Position numbers and translations under genes: made by a program
Part shown: positions 50,586 to 59,615 of the stretch, piece by piece
Layout of the letters: every line of letters starts with the position of its first letter
Position numbering within the stretch: the first letter of the stretch is position 1
Origin: JBAZLV01 sp964586075
GTDB lineage: Bacteria; Nitrospirota; UBA9217
DNA: 64,000 nt
Assembly (NCBI GenBank): GCA_964586075.1
Contig: CAZPGZ010000003.1
Location: 1-64,000, forward strand
Direction of reading: 5' to 3'
The notes under the pieces: generated by a model
Database searches by the model: none
Told to the model about the DNA's origin: nothing
What the model saw: the letters and a program-made list of their open reading frames with translations, nothing else

Positions 50586-51986
50586 CTATGCCCACCGTGA
50601 TCGGCGATTCGGCCTTGCTTCGTTGAAGCTTACCTGTTTGCCGTTGTTCTTTTTCCCGCCCCAATGTTCCTTCTGAGTGAATCCGGTGCTTGTGTTCGTT
50701 TTCCTAGCAGGCTTCGCGTTAAAAGGTGAACGCGCGGAAGTATGCTGGCCGTATTTTTTGCCGCTTGTTGCTCCTTGCCACCGCTTGTCTGAGGACGGTC
50801 TTGACGGTCTCGCTGTGCTTGTCGTGCTGGTGCGGCGCAGCGGCCGTGCGGGTTCCAGACCGGGGATTACTTGCTGGGGGATAGACTGGCCGATAAAACG
50901 TTCAATCTGGCGCAGGGAATCGAGTTCCTTATTAGAAGCAAAGGAGATGGCGATGCCGGTTGCTCCGGCCCGACCTGTGCGGCCGATGCGGTGCACATAG
51001 TCCTCGGCATTTTTGGGGAGGTCATAGTTGATCACGTGCGTGATTCCCGATACATCAAGGCCACGTGCGGCCACGTCCGTTGCCACGAGCAGACGCACTC
51101 TTCCTCGGCGCATGTTCATAATGGTGCGGTTGCGCGCGTTCTGGCTCATATCGCCGTGGAGCGCCGCTGAAGCGTGCCCCTGTGCAGACAGCTCGCGTGC
51201 AAGCTGGTCTGCGTTTCGCTTGGTTCCCGAAAAGATGATAGCCTTGGTCATGCTGTCGTCAGAAATCAGATGCTTTAGCAGTTTGTTTTTGTGCTGCATG
51301 TCATCCGCGGCGTGAAGACGCTGTTCGATTGTTTCAAGCGTGGTTTTCTTTCCGGCGATTTCGATTCGCACCGGCTCTTTCAGAAGCCGTCGTGCGAGTT
51401 TTTCCATGACGGCATCCATGGTCGCCGTGAACATGAGCGTCTGACGGATGGCCGGAGTCGCTGCCGCAATGGTGTCTACGGCCTCGCTGAATCCCATATC
51501 GAGCATGCGGTCGGCTTCGTCGAGTATCAGAACTTCAAGACGTGAAAAATCAATTCTGCCGCTTTCCATATGGTCGATGAGGCGGCCGGGAGTTGCCACA
51601 ATCAGATCAACGGGCTGTGAGAGCAGCCGCTGCTGTTCGAAATAGGGCATCCCGCCGAGAATGGCCCCGCTTCGGATGCGCATGAATCTGCCATAGGTTT
51701 TGACCGCGTCAGTAACCTGGTTCGCCAGTTCGCGGGTTGGCGTGAGTACCAGCACGCGGGGTCCCTTAGATTTTTTTGGTGCTGTAGAAAGCTTTGCCAG
51801 ACGCTGAAGCGAGGGAAGTACGAAGGCGGCGGTTTTGCCGGTCCCTGTCTGCGCGGTGGCGATCAGGTCGTGCCCTGCCAGCGCCTCCGGAATGGCTTGT
51901 GCCTGGACCGGGGTCGGCGTGGTGTAACCGCAGAGGTTTACTGCTTTTAAAATCGGTGTTGAGAGCTGCAAATTTGAAAAAGACAT
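50586..51986 (-). CDS. rhlE: DEAD-box RNA helicase, RhlE-like
   Basis: A 466-residue ATP-dependent RNA helicase. Motifs in order: Q motif with TPTPVQAQAIP, Walker A ATAQTGTGKT, Ia TPTRELA, DEAD in LILDEADRMLD, motif III TAT (in MFTATMD), DVAARGLDV and HRIGRTGRAG. The C-terminal 90 residues are a basic Ser/Arg/Lys-rich tail that aids RNA binding. Such helicases help RNA decay and ribosome assembly, often in cold; the nearby cold-shock gene fits but is not in the same operon. Followed by its own terminator. Confidence 0.94.
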   Translation of the reverse strand: MSFSNLQLSTPILKAVNLCGYTTPTPVQAQAIPEALAGHDLIATAQTGTGKTAAFVLPSLQRLAKLSTAPKKSKGPRVLVLTPTRELANQVTDAVKTYGRFMRIRSGAILGGMPYFEQQRLLSQPVDLIVATPGRLIDHMESGRIDFSRLEVLILDEADRMLDMGFSEAVDTIAAATPAIRQTLMFTATMDAVMEKLARRLLKEPVRIEIAGKKTTLETIEQRLHAADDMQHKNKLLKHLISDDSMTKAIIFSGTKRNADQLARELSAQGHASAALHGDMSQNARNRTIMNMRRGRVRLLVATDVAARGLDVSGITHVINYDLPKNAEDYVHRIGRTGRAGATGIAISFASNKELDSLRQIERFIGQSIPQQVIPGLEPARPLRRTSTTSTARPSRPSSDKRWQGATSGKKYGQHTSARSPFNAKPARKTNTSTGFTQKEHWGGKKNNGKQVSFNEARPNRRSRWA

Positions 51987-52363
51987 ACTACTCCTTTGAT
52001 TTCACAGTTTGGACATGGTATGTCCTATACCGGAAATCCAGTGAAAGGTTTGCGTGCGGACCGCAGAAACACCCGTGTGTTCCTGAAACGAAGACGGCGC
52101 CAGCACAAATATGACCGGCATAACAGCATCGTTCGCCAACCATATGTACTGCCGCAATTTCAGAGTGGGAGCTGAAAGCAAGGGGGGTCAGAGATCGATG
52201 ATTATGAAGGGCAGGAAGATGGTGACGCAAAAATGTACTTCAGTCAAATCCTGCCGCATTGTTAAACAGTCGGCGTGCATAATACACGGTTCTTTGAAAA
52301 TAGCAAGTTATTTTTTTATCAAAAAGTGCAGCACAAAAAAATGGATGTACGGATCCCGGAATA
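51987..52363 (-). other. upstream region of the helicase gene
   Basis: About 375 bases without a credible gene. It presumably contains the helicase promoter and a 5' leader, as is usual for cold-inducible helicases. AAAGGAG lies just before the helicase ATG. No promoter boxes stand out. Confidence 0.35.
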
Positions 52364-53368
52364 TTACAAAGGCATGCCGGCTTTGGGGTTCAGGTCAAGA
52401 GGGGAGGATTCTCCGCGCTTGAATCGAAGATATCCCGCCAGCGCGATCATGGCCGCATTGTCAACGCACAAACTCATGCCGGGAAGGTACAACGTTGCCT
52501 TCTGCTTCATCGATTCTTCTTTCATTCTGCTCCTGAGCAGGGTGTTCGCGGCCACCCCGCCCGCAACCACGATCTTGTCCACTCCGGCTTCCCGGACGGC
52601 CTGCATGGTTTTGCTGACCAGCGTGTCTACCACCGCGGCCTGAAAACTTGCGGCAACGTCATTAACGCGCAGACGGGAATCTATGCCGTGATCTTTGCTC
52701 ATAAACAAGGCGATATGGTTTCGAACGGCTGTTTTGAGGCCGCTGAAACTGAAGTCATACCCTTCGAGGTGGCCCCGCGGGAACTGTATTGCCTGCGGAT
52801 TTCCCTCCCTCGCCAGACGGTCGAGCACCGGACCTCCGGGATATTCGAGATTCAGGAGCTTTGCGACTTTGTCATAGGCCTCGCCCGCGGCATCGTCTCT
52901 TGTCTGGCCGAGCATGCGGTAGTCGCCCAATTGCTTTACATTATAGATAGCTGTGTGGCCGCCGGAAACAAGCAGAGCAAGGTAAGGATAACCGATTTCC
53001 GGATATTCTATGTGGGCGGCAAGGATGTGGCCTTCGCCGTGATGGACACCGATCAGCGGAATTCCCTGAGCATAGGCAATGGCTTTCGCAGCAGACACAC
53101 CCACGAGCAGCGCGCCGATGAGCCCCGGCGCATGGGTGACGGCGACGAGCCCGATTTCACCGAGAGAAACGTTTGCCGTGCCAAGCGCCTCGCGGATGAC
53201 AGGCATCAGATTTCTAAGGTGCTCGCGTGAGGCAAGCTCGGGGACTACGCCGCCGTATTTCTTATGAATGGAGATTTGCGATGAAACAATGTTCGACAGG
53301 ACGCTTTCATCGTGGAGGACGGCGGCCGCTGTTTCATCGCAGGAAGTTTCTATTCCGAGGGTGAGCAT
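52364..53368 (-). CDS. tsaD: tRNA N6-adenosine threonylcarbamoyltransferase (TsaD)
   Basis: A 334-residue ASKHA-fold enzyme that transfers threonylcarbamoyl to A37 of ANN-decoding tRNAs, with TsaB and TsaE. MLTLGIETSCDETAAA is the N-terminal phosphate loop; GVHHGEGHILAAH holds the metal-binding His pair; PGLIGALLVG and LVSGGHTAIY follow, and VAGGVAANTLLR lies near the C-terminus. Length matches the family. It lies 52 bases after the YibQ-like gene on the minus strand. Confidence 0.96.
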   Translation of the reverse strand: MLTLGIETSCDETAAAVLHDESVLSNIVSSQISIHKKYGGVVPELASREHLRNLMPVIREALGTANVSLGEIGLVAVTHAPGLIGALLVGVSAAKAIAYAQGIPLIGVHHGEGHILAAHIEYPEIGYPYLALLVSGGHTAIYNVKQLGDYRMLGQTRDDAAGEAYDKVAKLLNLEYPGGPVLDRLAREGNPQAIQFPRGHLEGYDFSFSGLKTAVRNHIALFMSKDHGIDSRLRVNDVAASFQAAVVDTLVSKTMQAVREAGVDKIVVAGGVAANTLLRSRMKEESMKQKATLYLPGMSLCVDNAAMIALAGYLRFKRGESSPLDLNPKAGMPL

Positions 53369-53420
53369 GAAATACTCGATTCAGGACACCGGAATCTGAG
53401 ACTGCATTCAGGATTCCGCA

Positions 53421-54362
53421 TCAATTGACTATTCTTGATACCGGCACGACTTCGATGCCATGGTTTGCCGCTTCGGCGATCCACTTCCGCAGTTCGCTGA
53501 TTGTCGCCGGATGAGGATGGCCGATGCCGACCGCTTTGCCGTGTTTTTTTGCAATATCGGTCAATTCTTCAAACTGCTTCCGTATATAAGCGGGATTGTC
53601 CCCCTCGTTGTCGAGGAAAATATCTCGTTTTGCGGTCTTCAGGCCGAATTCTTTCGCCGTGGCGTAGGCGACGCTTCCGGCGCTTGTCAAGCTGTCGAGA
53701 AAGAAAAGGTTGCGGGCCTTCAATTCCGCCATGAGAAATTTCATTGCTTCTTTGTTTTCCGTAAGCGCTGAACCTTCGTGGTTGTTCACGCCGATTGCGC
53801 CCGGCACGGACCCCAGATCGCTGCTGAGCGTGTTCAGAAACTCCATGGGGGTCATGTCGGAACGCAGCATTCCGGGTGCCGGTTTTCCGTTTTTGCCTCG
53901 GTATTCCATGGGCAGATGCAGCAGAACTTCTCGTCCATTTTGTGCGGCAAGGTCGGCGATTTTCTTTGAATGCGCCAGTCCGGGCATGATTGCCATGGTG
54001 ACTTTGGCGCGCAAAGTCACCATGTCCTGCGCCTGCTTCATATCCTGCCCAAGATCGTCAATGACGATCGCGACTATTGCGGTTTTTATTTTCGCCTGCT
54101 GTTTGGGCGCGGCGATTTCGGCAGGCTTTTCGGGTTTTTTGAGTTCTTTTTTAGCCTGTTTTTTAGTTTTTTTCTGGGAAGGTTCCTGCTTTTGTGTCTG
54201 GACAGGAGTTTTTTTCTCTTCCGTGACGCGGCTGCTGCGCAGCGGACCCCAGAGCATCAGCACGATGGCTAACGACGCAACGATAATGCCTGCTATAATG
54301 TAGCGCTCCGTTCTGTTTTTTTTGCCGAAGGTCTTGCGCTTTGTGGGTGATTTTCTAGCCAT
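53421..54362 (-). CDS. divergent polysaccharide deacetylase-like protein (YibQ/DUF610)
   Basis: A 313-residue membrane-anchored protein. A basic N-terminus and one hydrophobic helix (residues 20-42) are followed by a Lys/Gln/Pro-rich linker. The catalytic-type barrel starts at about residue 95: IVAIVIDDLGQDM, HLPMEYRGKNG, GVNNHEGSALTE, FFLDSLTSAGSVA and VGIGHPHPATI. These Asp/His positions match the DUF610 group, whose activity is unproven. The frame is open far upstream, but those residues overlap the divergent aroG promoter, and the ATG at 54362 gives a normal membrane anchor. Confidence 0.85.
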   Translation of the reverse strand: MARKSPTKRKTFGKKNRTERYIIAGIIVASLAIVLMLWGPLRSSRVTEEKKTPVQTQKQEPSQKKTKKQAKKELKKPEKPAEIAAPKQQAKIKTAIVAIVIDDLGQDMKQAQDMVTLRAKVTMAIMPGLAHSKKIADLAAQNGREVLLHLPMEYRGKNGKPAPGMLRSDMTPMEFLNTLSSDLGSVPGAIGVNNHEGSALTENKEAMKFLMAELKARNLFFLDSLTSAGSVAYATAKEFGLKTAKRDIFLDNEGDNPAYIRKQFEELTDIAKKHGKAVGIGHPHPATISELRKWIAEAANHGIEVVPVSRIVN

Positions 54363-54462
54363 GGCACAGTTTATATACAATATTGCGTTAAAAAAGGCCA
54401 GAGATTTTTTAGTTCCGTGCCGTAGCTGAGTCGAATCCGGAGAAGGAACAGCGCTTTTTGTC

Positions 54463-54491
54463 TTGACTAACCTTTGAGCGGTTCTTATAAT
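54463..54491 (+). promoter_or_regulatory. sigma-70 promoter of the DAHP synthase gene
   Basis: TTGACT (54463-54468), 17-base spacer, TATAAT (54486-54491), giving a leader of about 60 bases. Confidence 0.75.
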
Positions 54492-54559
54492 CAAATTTGC
54501 GCTGGCGAAGCACGCTCCGCCGTCGCTTTGTGAAGGAACGGAGGTTGGGTTAACCGCAT

Positions 54560-55588
54560 ATGAGTTTTGAGTACGTACGACAAATTCCAAAAGCAAAAGA
54601 AATCCTGGCGAAATTACCGTTGCCTGCAGATTTGAAAAAAATCAAAGCAGCGCGGGACAGGGATATTTTCGGTGTCCTTACCGGCGCCGTAAACAAGTTG
54701 CTGCTGATCATCGGCCCTTGTTCTGCCCATGACGAAGACGCGGTGTGTGATTATATCGGCCGGCTTGCGAAGATGCAGGACGAGGTGCGAGACAAACTGA
54801 TCCTCATTCCCCGGATATATACGAACAAACCGCGCACGACCGGCGTCGGATACAAAGGCATGGCGCACCAGCCGGACCCTCGGAGAGAGCCGAACATCGT
54901 CGAAGGGATCACCGCAATCAGGACAATGCATATCCGCGCGCTCAGGGAATCCCATCTTGCGGCGGCGGACGAGATGCTTTATCCCAACAACTACGCTTAT
55001 CTTGAAGATCTGCTCAGCTATGTTGCCATCGGAGCGCGCTCGGTGGAGAACCAGCAGCACCGGCTTACCTGCAGCGGCCTGGAAATTCCCGTGGGTATGA
55101 AGAACCCCACAAGCGGTGATATCGAAGTGATGTTCAATGCGGTTCATGCGTCACAGGCCCCGCACACGTTCGTCTACACGGGATGGGAAGTGAAAACGTC
55201 GGGCAACCCGCTTACTCATTGCATTCTCAGGGGAGCAGTGAACCAGTTCGGCCAGAGCATTCCGAACTATCATTTTGAAGACCTGATTATGGTGGCAAAG
55301 GGCTATGCAAAAAGGAATTTTTCGAATCCCGCGATTATTGTGGACACGAACCACGCGAATTCGAACAAACAGTACAAGGAGCAGCCGCGCATTGCCAAGG
55401 AAGTGATGCAAAGCCGGATGCATTCTGAAATTCTCAGAAAAGCGGTAAAAGGATTCATGATCGAAAGCTTCATCGAGGAGGGTGCGCAGAAGGCGACAGA
55501 GAACGTGTATGGAAAATCCATTACCGACCCGTGCCTCGGCTGGAAGGACAGTGAAAAACTTATCAGACGGATTGCCGAGCTGGCATAG
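54560..55588 (+). CDS. aroG: 3-deoxy-7-phosphoheptulonate synthase, AroF/G/H class
   Basis: A 342-residue class I-alpha DAHP synthase that joins PEP and erythrose-4-phosphate in the first step of aromatic amino-acid synthesis. Seen: LLIIGPCSAHDEDA, PRIYTNKPRTTGVGYKG, metal-binding Cys in GPCSAH, GARSVENQQHR, VGMKNPTSGD and IIVDTNHANSNK. The N-terminal helix typical of feedback-regulated forms is present, so inhibition by an aromatic amino acid is likely. GGAGG is about 15 bases from the ATG, farther than usual. Confidence 0.95.
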   Translation: MSFEYVRQIPKAKEILAKLPLPADLKKIKAARDRDIFGVLTGAVNKLLLIIGPCSAHDEDAVCDYIGRLAKMQDEVRDKLILIPRIYTNKPRTTGVGYKGMAHQPDPRREPNIVEGITAIRTMHIRALRESHLAAADEMLYPNNYAYLEDLLSYVAIGARSVENQQHRLTCSGLEIPVGMKNPTSGDIEVMFNAVHASQAPHTFVYTGWEVKTSGNPLTHCILRGAVNQFGQSIPNYHFEDLIMVAKGYAKRNFSNPAIIVDTNHANSNKQYKEQPRIAKEVMQSRMHSEILRKAVKGFMIESFIEEGAQKATENVYGKSITDPCLGWKDSEKLIRRIAELA

Positions 55589-55623
55589 ACCGCGCGGAGC
55601 CGCTGATCAGAACGGGAAACATC

Positions 55624-56256
55624 ATGGAACTTTTTGACACACTCCAGGGCAGAAAAAGCATCCGTCGGTTTAAACAGATCCCGGTGCCGGACGAAGACAT
55701 CACGAAAATCCTTGACGCGGGGAGACATGCACCAAGCGCGAACAACTCCCAGCCGTGGAGCTTCCTGGTCATCAAAGATCGCGCATTGCTCGGCAGGATG
55801 GCCGAGGCGGTGCGAACAATGGTTGATTCAATGCTGCCCTTTGCGGAAAGCGAAAAGCAGCGCGCGCGGCTGGCGGCATATAGAAATACGTTTTACACGT
55901 TTTTTGAAAACGCACCGCTTGTGATTGCCGTGTTCATGGAGCCGCACGACGCTGGAACCGACACCGTGCTCGGGAAGATGGGCTACACTCCGGCGGATAT
56001 CATGCGGCTCAGACCCCTGCCCGGGCTACAGAGCGTCTCTGCCGCGGTTCAGAACATGCTTCTTGCCATCCATGCTCTTGGATACGGTTCCTGCTGGATG
56101 ACGGGGCCGCTTGTAGCGCAGGAGGCATTCGAAAAGCTGCTCGGCTACGGAAAAGAAAGGTCCATTGTGGCGCTCTTGCCGGTCGGCGTGCCTGATGAAA
56201 ATCCCCCTGCCGGAAATAGAAAACCGCTGGAAGAGATTGTGCAAATAAAGGAATAG
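55624..56256 (+). CDS. nitroreductase-family flavoprotein
   Basis: A 210-residue FMN-dependent oxidoreductase. RKSIRRFKQIPVPDEDI and AGRHAPSANNSQPWSFLVI carry the FMN phosphate contacts of the family, and AVQNMLLAIHALGYGSCWMTG is the second signature. GLLP-like VALLPVGVPDENP near the end is also usual. It lies 35 bases after aroG, probably cotranscribed. The electron acceptor is unknown. Confidence 0.92.
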   Translation: MELFDTLQGRKSIRRFKQIPVPDEDITKILDAGRHAPSANNSQPWSFLVIKDRALLGRMAEAVRTMVDSMLPFAESEKQRARLAAYRNTFYTFFENAPLVIAVFMEPHDAGTDTVLGKMGYTPADIMRLRPLPGLQSVSAAVQNMLLAIHALGYGSCWMTGPLVAQEAFEKLLGYGKERSIVALLPVGVPDENPPAGNRKPLEEIVQIKE

Positions 56257-56292
56257 CCGTTTTTGCCCCTGATTGTGTATCAGCGATGAAAG

Positions 56293-57063
56293 ATGACAAT
56301 GTCTGAAGCGTATCTCCACTGCAATACTCCCGGCTGCAAAGGATTTCCTCAAGCGATCAGTGCAAATACCGCACGCGCTCTTGTGGAATACCGGCTGCAA
56401 TACAACCATAAATATGTTTTACGGCTGGCCTGCCCGGTTTGCAAAAAAACTACAACGTATACCGATGAGCAGATTCTCGGCCTGATTCCCCCGGAAAAGC
56501 GGCCGCAGCCGCTGCCTCATGACCACTTCTGGGCATATATGCTGTTTGACCTGGAATCATGGAAGAGCACGGATCACCGCGCCCAACTGGGCGGACGGGT
56601 GCTTGTGCAGCTGTTGACAAACGAGCCGGGAGGGACGTGGTACGGCATTCTCAAATCGACCTCTCCCTATGCGCCGACATTGAAGATCGGCAACTACATC
56701 AAGGGTAAACCACGCGGCAGATATGAGATATGTCTTTCCGTGATCGATGGCGAAAAAACGGTTCCCATACCCAAACCCTCCCAGATACCGAAAGCCAGCA
56801 GCTTCGGATTGTTTGTATCGCCAAAAAACAACGAGGAAGAGCTTCAGTGCGCGAACATTTTCTGCAGCAATCCGTCCTGTCATCATATTTACAGCACGAT
56901 GACCTACAGAAAGTTCAGTGGATTGATTCTCAGAGAGCAGCTGGATGAAGACGCATATGATGAAGTAACGCTGCAGCCGACTATAAAAGTGGCATGTCCT
57001 GTTTGCGGCACGGAGCGGGTGATTGATGAAAGCTCGTTTGAAGGGCTTTACAAGGAAGAATAA
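56293..57063 (+). CDS. hypothetical protein with several zinc-ribbon-like Cys motifs
   Basis: A 256-residue cytoplasmic protein of no family I recognise. Cys pairs are arranged like treble-clef or ribbon sites: CNTPGC and CPVCKK at the N-terminus (residues 10-50), CANIFCSNPSCHH in the middle, and CPVCG near the C-terminus. A central segment (GGRVLVQLLTNEPGGTWYG) looks beta-rich. The ATG has only a weak GAAAG in front; a second ATG two codons later is possible. It follows the nitroreductase by 36 bases and converges with glgC. Confidence 0.75.
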   Translation: MTMSEAYLHCNTPGCKGFPQAISANTARALVEYRLQYNHKYVLRLACPVCKKTTTYTDEQILGLIPPEKRPQPLPHDHFWAYMLFDLESWKSTDHRAQLGGRVLVQLLTNEPGGTWYGILKSTSPYAPTLKIGNYIKGKPRGRYEICLSVIDGEKTVPIPKPSQIPKASSFGLFVSPKNNEEELQCANIFCSNPSCHHIYSTMTYRKFSGLILREQLDEDAYDEVTLQPTIKVACPVCGTERVIDESSFEGLYKEE

Positions 57064-57088
57064 ACGGAGTCCCGGAGTCGGTTATTTT

Positions 57089-58342
57089 TTATTCCTCCGG
57101 GCATTCACCCGGTCCGGTTGTTATCTCCGCTGATATTTCCGTTCCCTTGGGAATCACCACTATGCCGGAAGGCGTGACAAAGTAGTGTTTTCGGTCCTCG
57201 GCAATGTTGCAGCCGATCCGGGAACACGCGGGAATCTTGACATCCTTGTCGATGATGGCGCGGCGGATGACGCAGTGTCTGCCGATATCCACGTTTTCCA
57301 TGAGAATGGAATCATGCACTTCGGCATAGCTGTTGATGCGTACGTTCGGCGACAGTACCGAGTTCTGCACGCGGCCGCCGCTTATGATGCTCCCGTGCGA
57401 CACGATGGAGTCGAGGGCCATGCCGAGCCGCCCCCCTTTTTTCTCCTGCGCAAACACGAATTTCACGGGAGGATTCTGCGCCTGGTAGGTGCGGATGGGC
57501 CATGCATTATCATATAAATTCAGCAGCGGGTCCACGCTCACCAGATCCATGTTCGCTTCCCAGTAAGCATCGATGGTTCCGACGTCCCGCCAGTATTTCG
57601 CCTCTTTCTTGTTCTTATCTTTGAAATTGTATGTGTAGACGCGTGATGTTTTCATCATTTGCGGAATGATGTTCTTGCCGAAGTCATGGGCCGTGTCCTG
57701 GAGGGCGTCGAACTTCAGGTGCTCGAGCACTGTTTTTGTGTTGAAGAGGTAAATGCCCATGGACGCAAATGCCATATCAGGACGGCCCGGAATGTGTTTC
57801 GGTTCCCGGGGTTTTTCTTCGAAACCGACGATACGGCAGTCCGCATCTATTTCAATGACGCCGAACGCCGCGGCTGCCGATTTCGGAATTTCAATGGCCG
57901 CCACGGTGGCGTCCGCACGCTTGTCATTGTGGAACTGAAGCATCTCAGAATAGTCCATCTTGTAAATGTGATCGCCTGCCAGCACAAGCAAATATTCCGG
58001 GTCATCCTTCTCGATCATGTAGATATTCTGGTAAATGGCATCGGCCGTTCCCTGGTACCATTTTTCTCCGACCCGTTGCTGGGGTGGAATGGAAATGACA
58101 TATTCATTCAAGTCCCCGGAGAACAGGTTCCAGGCGGTCCGTATATGCTTGTCCAGTGACAAGGATTTGTACTGAGGAAGCACAGCAATTCTTCTGATCC
58201 CGGAATTGATGCAGTTGGAAAGACTGAAGTCGATGATCCTGTAGATACCGCCGAAAGGAACCGCCGGTTTTGCCCGGTGCATGGTGAGGGGATGGAGCCT
58301 TTCTCCTTTTCCGCCTGCCAGAATCATTGCCAGAATATTCAT
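57089..58342 (-). CDS. glgC: glucose-1-phosphate adenylyltransferase
   Basis: A 417-residue enzyme forming ADP-glucose, the donor for GlgA. MNILAMILAGGKGERLHPLT begins the nucleotidyltransferase domain; KPAVPFGGIYRIIDF, LVLAGDHIYKMDY and GFEEKP follow, then a C-terminal left-handed beta-helix (VHDSILMENVDIGRHCVIRR). The frame is open 13 codons upstream, but the ATG at 58342 gives the family start and has AAAGGAG before it. It has its own promoter at 58389-58417 and is not linked to the glgA operon. Confidence 0.95.
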   Translation of the reverse strand: MNILAMILAGGKGERLHPLTMHRAKPAVPFGGIYRIIDFSLSNCINSGIRRIAVLPQYKSLSLDKHIRTAWNLFSGDLNEYVISIPPQQRVGEKWYQGTADAIYQNIYMIEKDDPEYLLVLAGDHIYKMDYSEMLQFHNDKRADATVAAIEIPKSAAAAFGVIEIDADCRIVGFEEKPREPKHIPGRPDMAFASMGIYLFNTKTVLEHLKFDALQDTAHDFGKNIIPQMMKTSRVYTYNFKDKNKKEAKYWRDVGTIDAYWEANMDLVSVDPLLNLYDNAWPIRTYQAQNPPVKFVFAQEKKGGRLGMALDSIVSHGSIISGGRVQNSVLSPNVRINSYAEVHDSILMENVDIGRHCVIRRAIIDKDVKIPACSRIGCNIAEDRKHYFVTPSGIVVIPKGTEISAEITTGPGECPEE

Positions 58343-58388
58343 ATGAGATTCGCTCCTTTTCCGATTCCGATAAGACGGCACTTAATTT

Positions 58389-58417
58389 ATTGTATCAAGC
58401 GCAGGAAGGTATGTCAA
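58389..58417 (-). promoter_or_regulatory. sigma-70 promoter of glgC
   Basis: Minus strand TTGACA (58417-58412), 17-base spacer, TACAAT (58394-58389); leader of about 40 bases. Confidence 0.8.
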
Positions 58418-58617
58418 ACAACCCGTTGAAAACAATCGGGAACTCATATGATGACTTGCTCTCAGCTGTATTTGCCTGTTGCCTCCGCAATATCAATGGC
58501 AGTTGATTTTTTGTGGTTTTTCTGTTTTTATAGAGTATAATCCAAAACAACAGCATTTTTCCCCCGTGTAATTATCTGAAAAAAATTGCAAGTACTTGAA
58601 GAGGCAGGAGTAACCAG

Positions 58618-59235
58618 ATGTATCAAGGCGAGCGCATGAACAGTATTACGCATTTAATCGGGGCAGTCCTTGCGGTTGCCGGTCTTGTCGTGTTGATTGC
58701 CTGCGCCGGACGGCAAGGTGATCCCTGGAAAATCGTCAGCTTCAGCATTTACGGGACCGCACTCGTGCTGCTGTACTTTTTTTCCACACTGTACCACAGC
58801 ACGCGGGGGACGACCAAAAAAATCTTCCAAAAAATAGACCACAGCGCAATTTATCTGCTGATCGCGGGCAGTTATACCCCCTTCACGCTTGTCACCCTGC
58901 GGGGTGCCTGGGGGTGGTCGCTCTTCGGAATCGTTTGGGGGCTCGCGTTGGTCGGCATTGTTCAGGATGTTCTCGCAGGCAAGGGGAGGCGCGTTCTCTC
59001 TATTGCTATTTATCTGCTGATGGGCTGGCTCGTCGTTGTGGCGTTTCGTCCGCTTATGGATGCCTTGCCTGGAGCAGCCATTATCTGGCTGGTTGCGGGA
59101 GGTTTTTTTTATACTGCTGGGCTTCTCTTCTATATGTTAGACAAAAAGATGTCTTATGGTCATGAGATATTCCACCTCTTTGTCCTTGTCGGCAGCGCAT
59201 GCCATTATTGTGTAATTCTTTTTTACGTGGCTTGA
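58618..59235 (+). CDS. haemolysin III / TrhA family membrane protein
   Basis: A 205-residue inner-membrane protein with seven hydrophobic segments of the PAQR/HlyIII superfamily. The metal-binding-type motifs are present: STLYHSTRG, KIDHSAIYLLIAGSYTPF and a C-terminal HEIFHLFVL. Bacterial members have been linked to membrane energetics and fluidity; cytolysis is not established for most. AGGAG precedes the ATG, and a TATAAT at 58536-58541 may be its -10. Confidence 0.9.
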   Translation: MYQGERMNSITHLIGAVLAVAGLVVLIACAGRQGDPWKIVSFSIYGTALVLLYFFSTLYHSTRGTTKKIFQKIDHSAIYLLIAGSYTPFTLVTLRGAWGWSLFGIVWGLALVGIVQDVLAGKGRRVLSIAIYLLMGWLVVVAFRPLMDALPGAAIIWLVAGGFFYTAGLLFYMLDKKMSYGHEIFHLFVLVGSACHYCVILFYVA

Positions 59236-59301
59236 CCAGACCGCCGCTCTGCGCTGTGATTTGCATCACAGCACTTTCCACAAAAAAAATGTAAAATTTG
59301 C

Positions 59302-59329
59302 TTGACATCCGTGCCTTTTTGTATATTAT
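59302..59329 (+). promoter_or_regulatory. promoter upstream of the MerR-like gene and pil operon
   Basis: TTGACA (59302-59307), 16-base spacer, TATTAT (59324-59329). The transcript would carry the MerR-like gene and probably pilM onward, since no terminator lies between them. Confidence 0.6.
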
Positions 59330-59353
59330 AGTTAGTATACTTATAATAACTAT
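59328..59353. promoter_or_regulatory. inverted repeat overlapping the -10 box, candidate operator
   Basis: ATAGTTA (59328-59334) and TAACTAT (59347-59353) form a perfect 7-bp inverted repeat around the transcript start, with the palindrome AGTATACT (59334-59341) inside. It is well placed for autoregulation by the downstream HTH protein. Confidence 0.45.
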
Positions 59354-59381
59354 TAACCATAGTATATGTAATGAGGGCACC

Positions 59382-59582
59382 ATGGCTACGCGCAAAACTC
59401 CGAAAAGCTATAAAACTAATGAAATCTGTAACCGGTTTGATATTTCCCGGGCCACGCTGTTTCGCTGGGAAAGTGAAGGGCTTTTGACGGGTGTGGCGCG
59501 CGACTGGCGGGGCTGGAGAGTATACAACGAGGACAATTTAAAAGACATCGAAAAAATCATGAAGAACAAGAAAACGGACTAA
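59382..59582 (+). CDS. small MerR-like HTH protein
   Basis: A 66-residue protein that is little more than a MerR-type winged helix: YKTNEICNRFDISRATLFRW is the recognition segment and WRVYNEDNLKDIEKIM the wing and third helix. It lacks a dimerisation coil and effector domain. The frame is open upstream to 59298, but GAGGG before the ATG at 59382 fixes the start. It lies 33 bases before pilM, so it may control the pilus operon. Confidence 0.75.
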   Translation: MATRKTPKSYKTNEICNRFDISRATLFRWESEGLLTGVARDWRGWRVYNEDNLKDIEKIMKNKKTD

Positions 59583-59615
59583 TTCGGCACACGGAAAAGC
59601 ACTAGCGGAGTTGTG

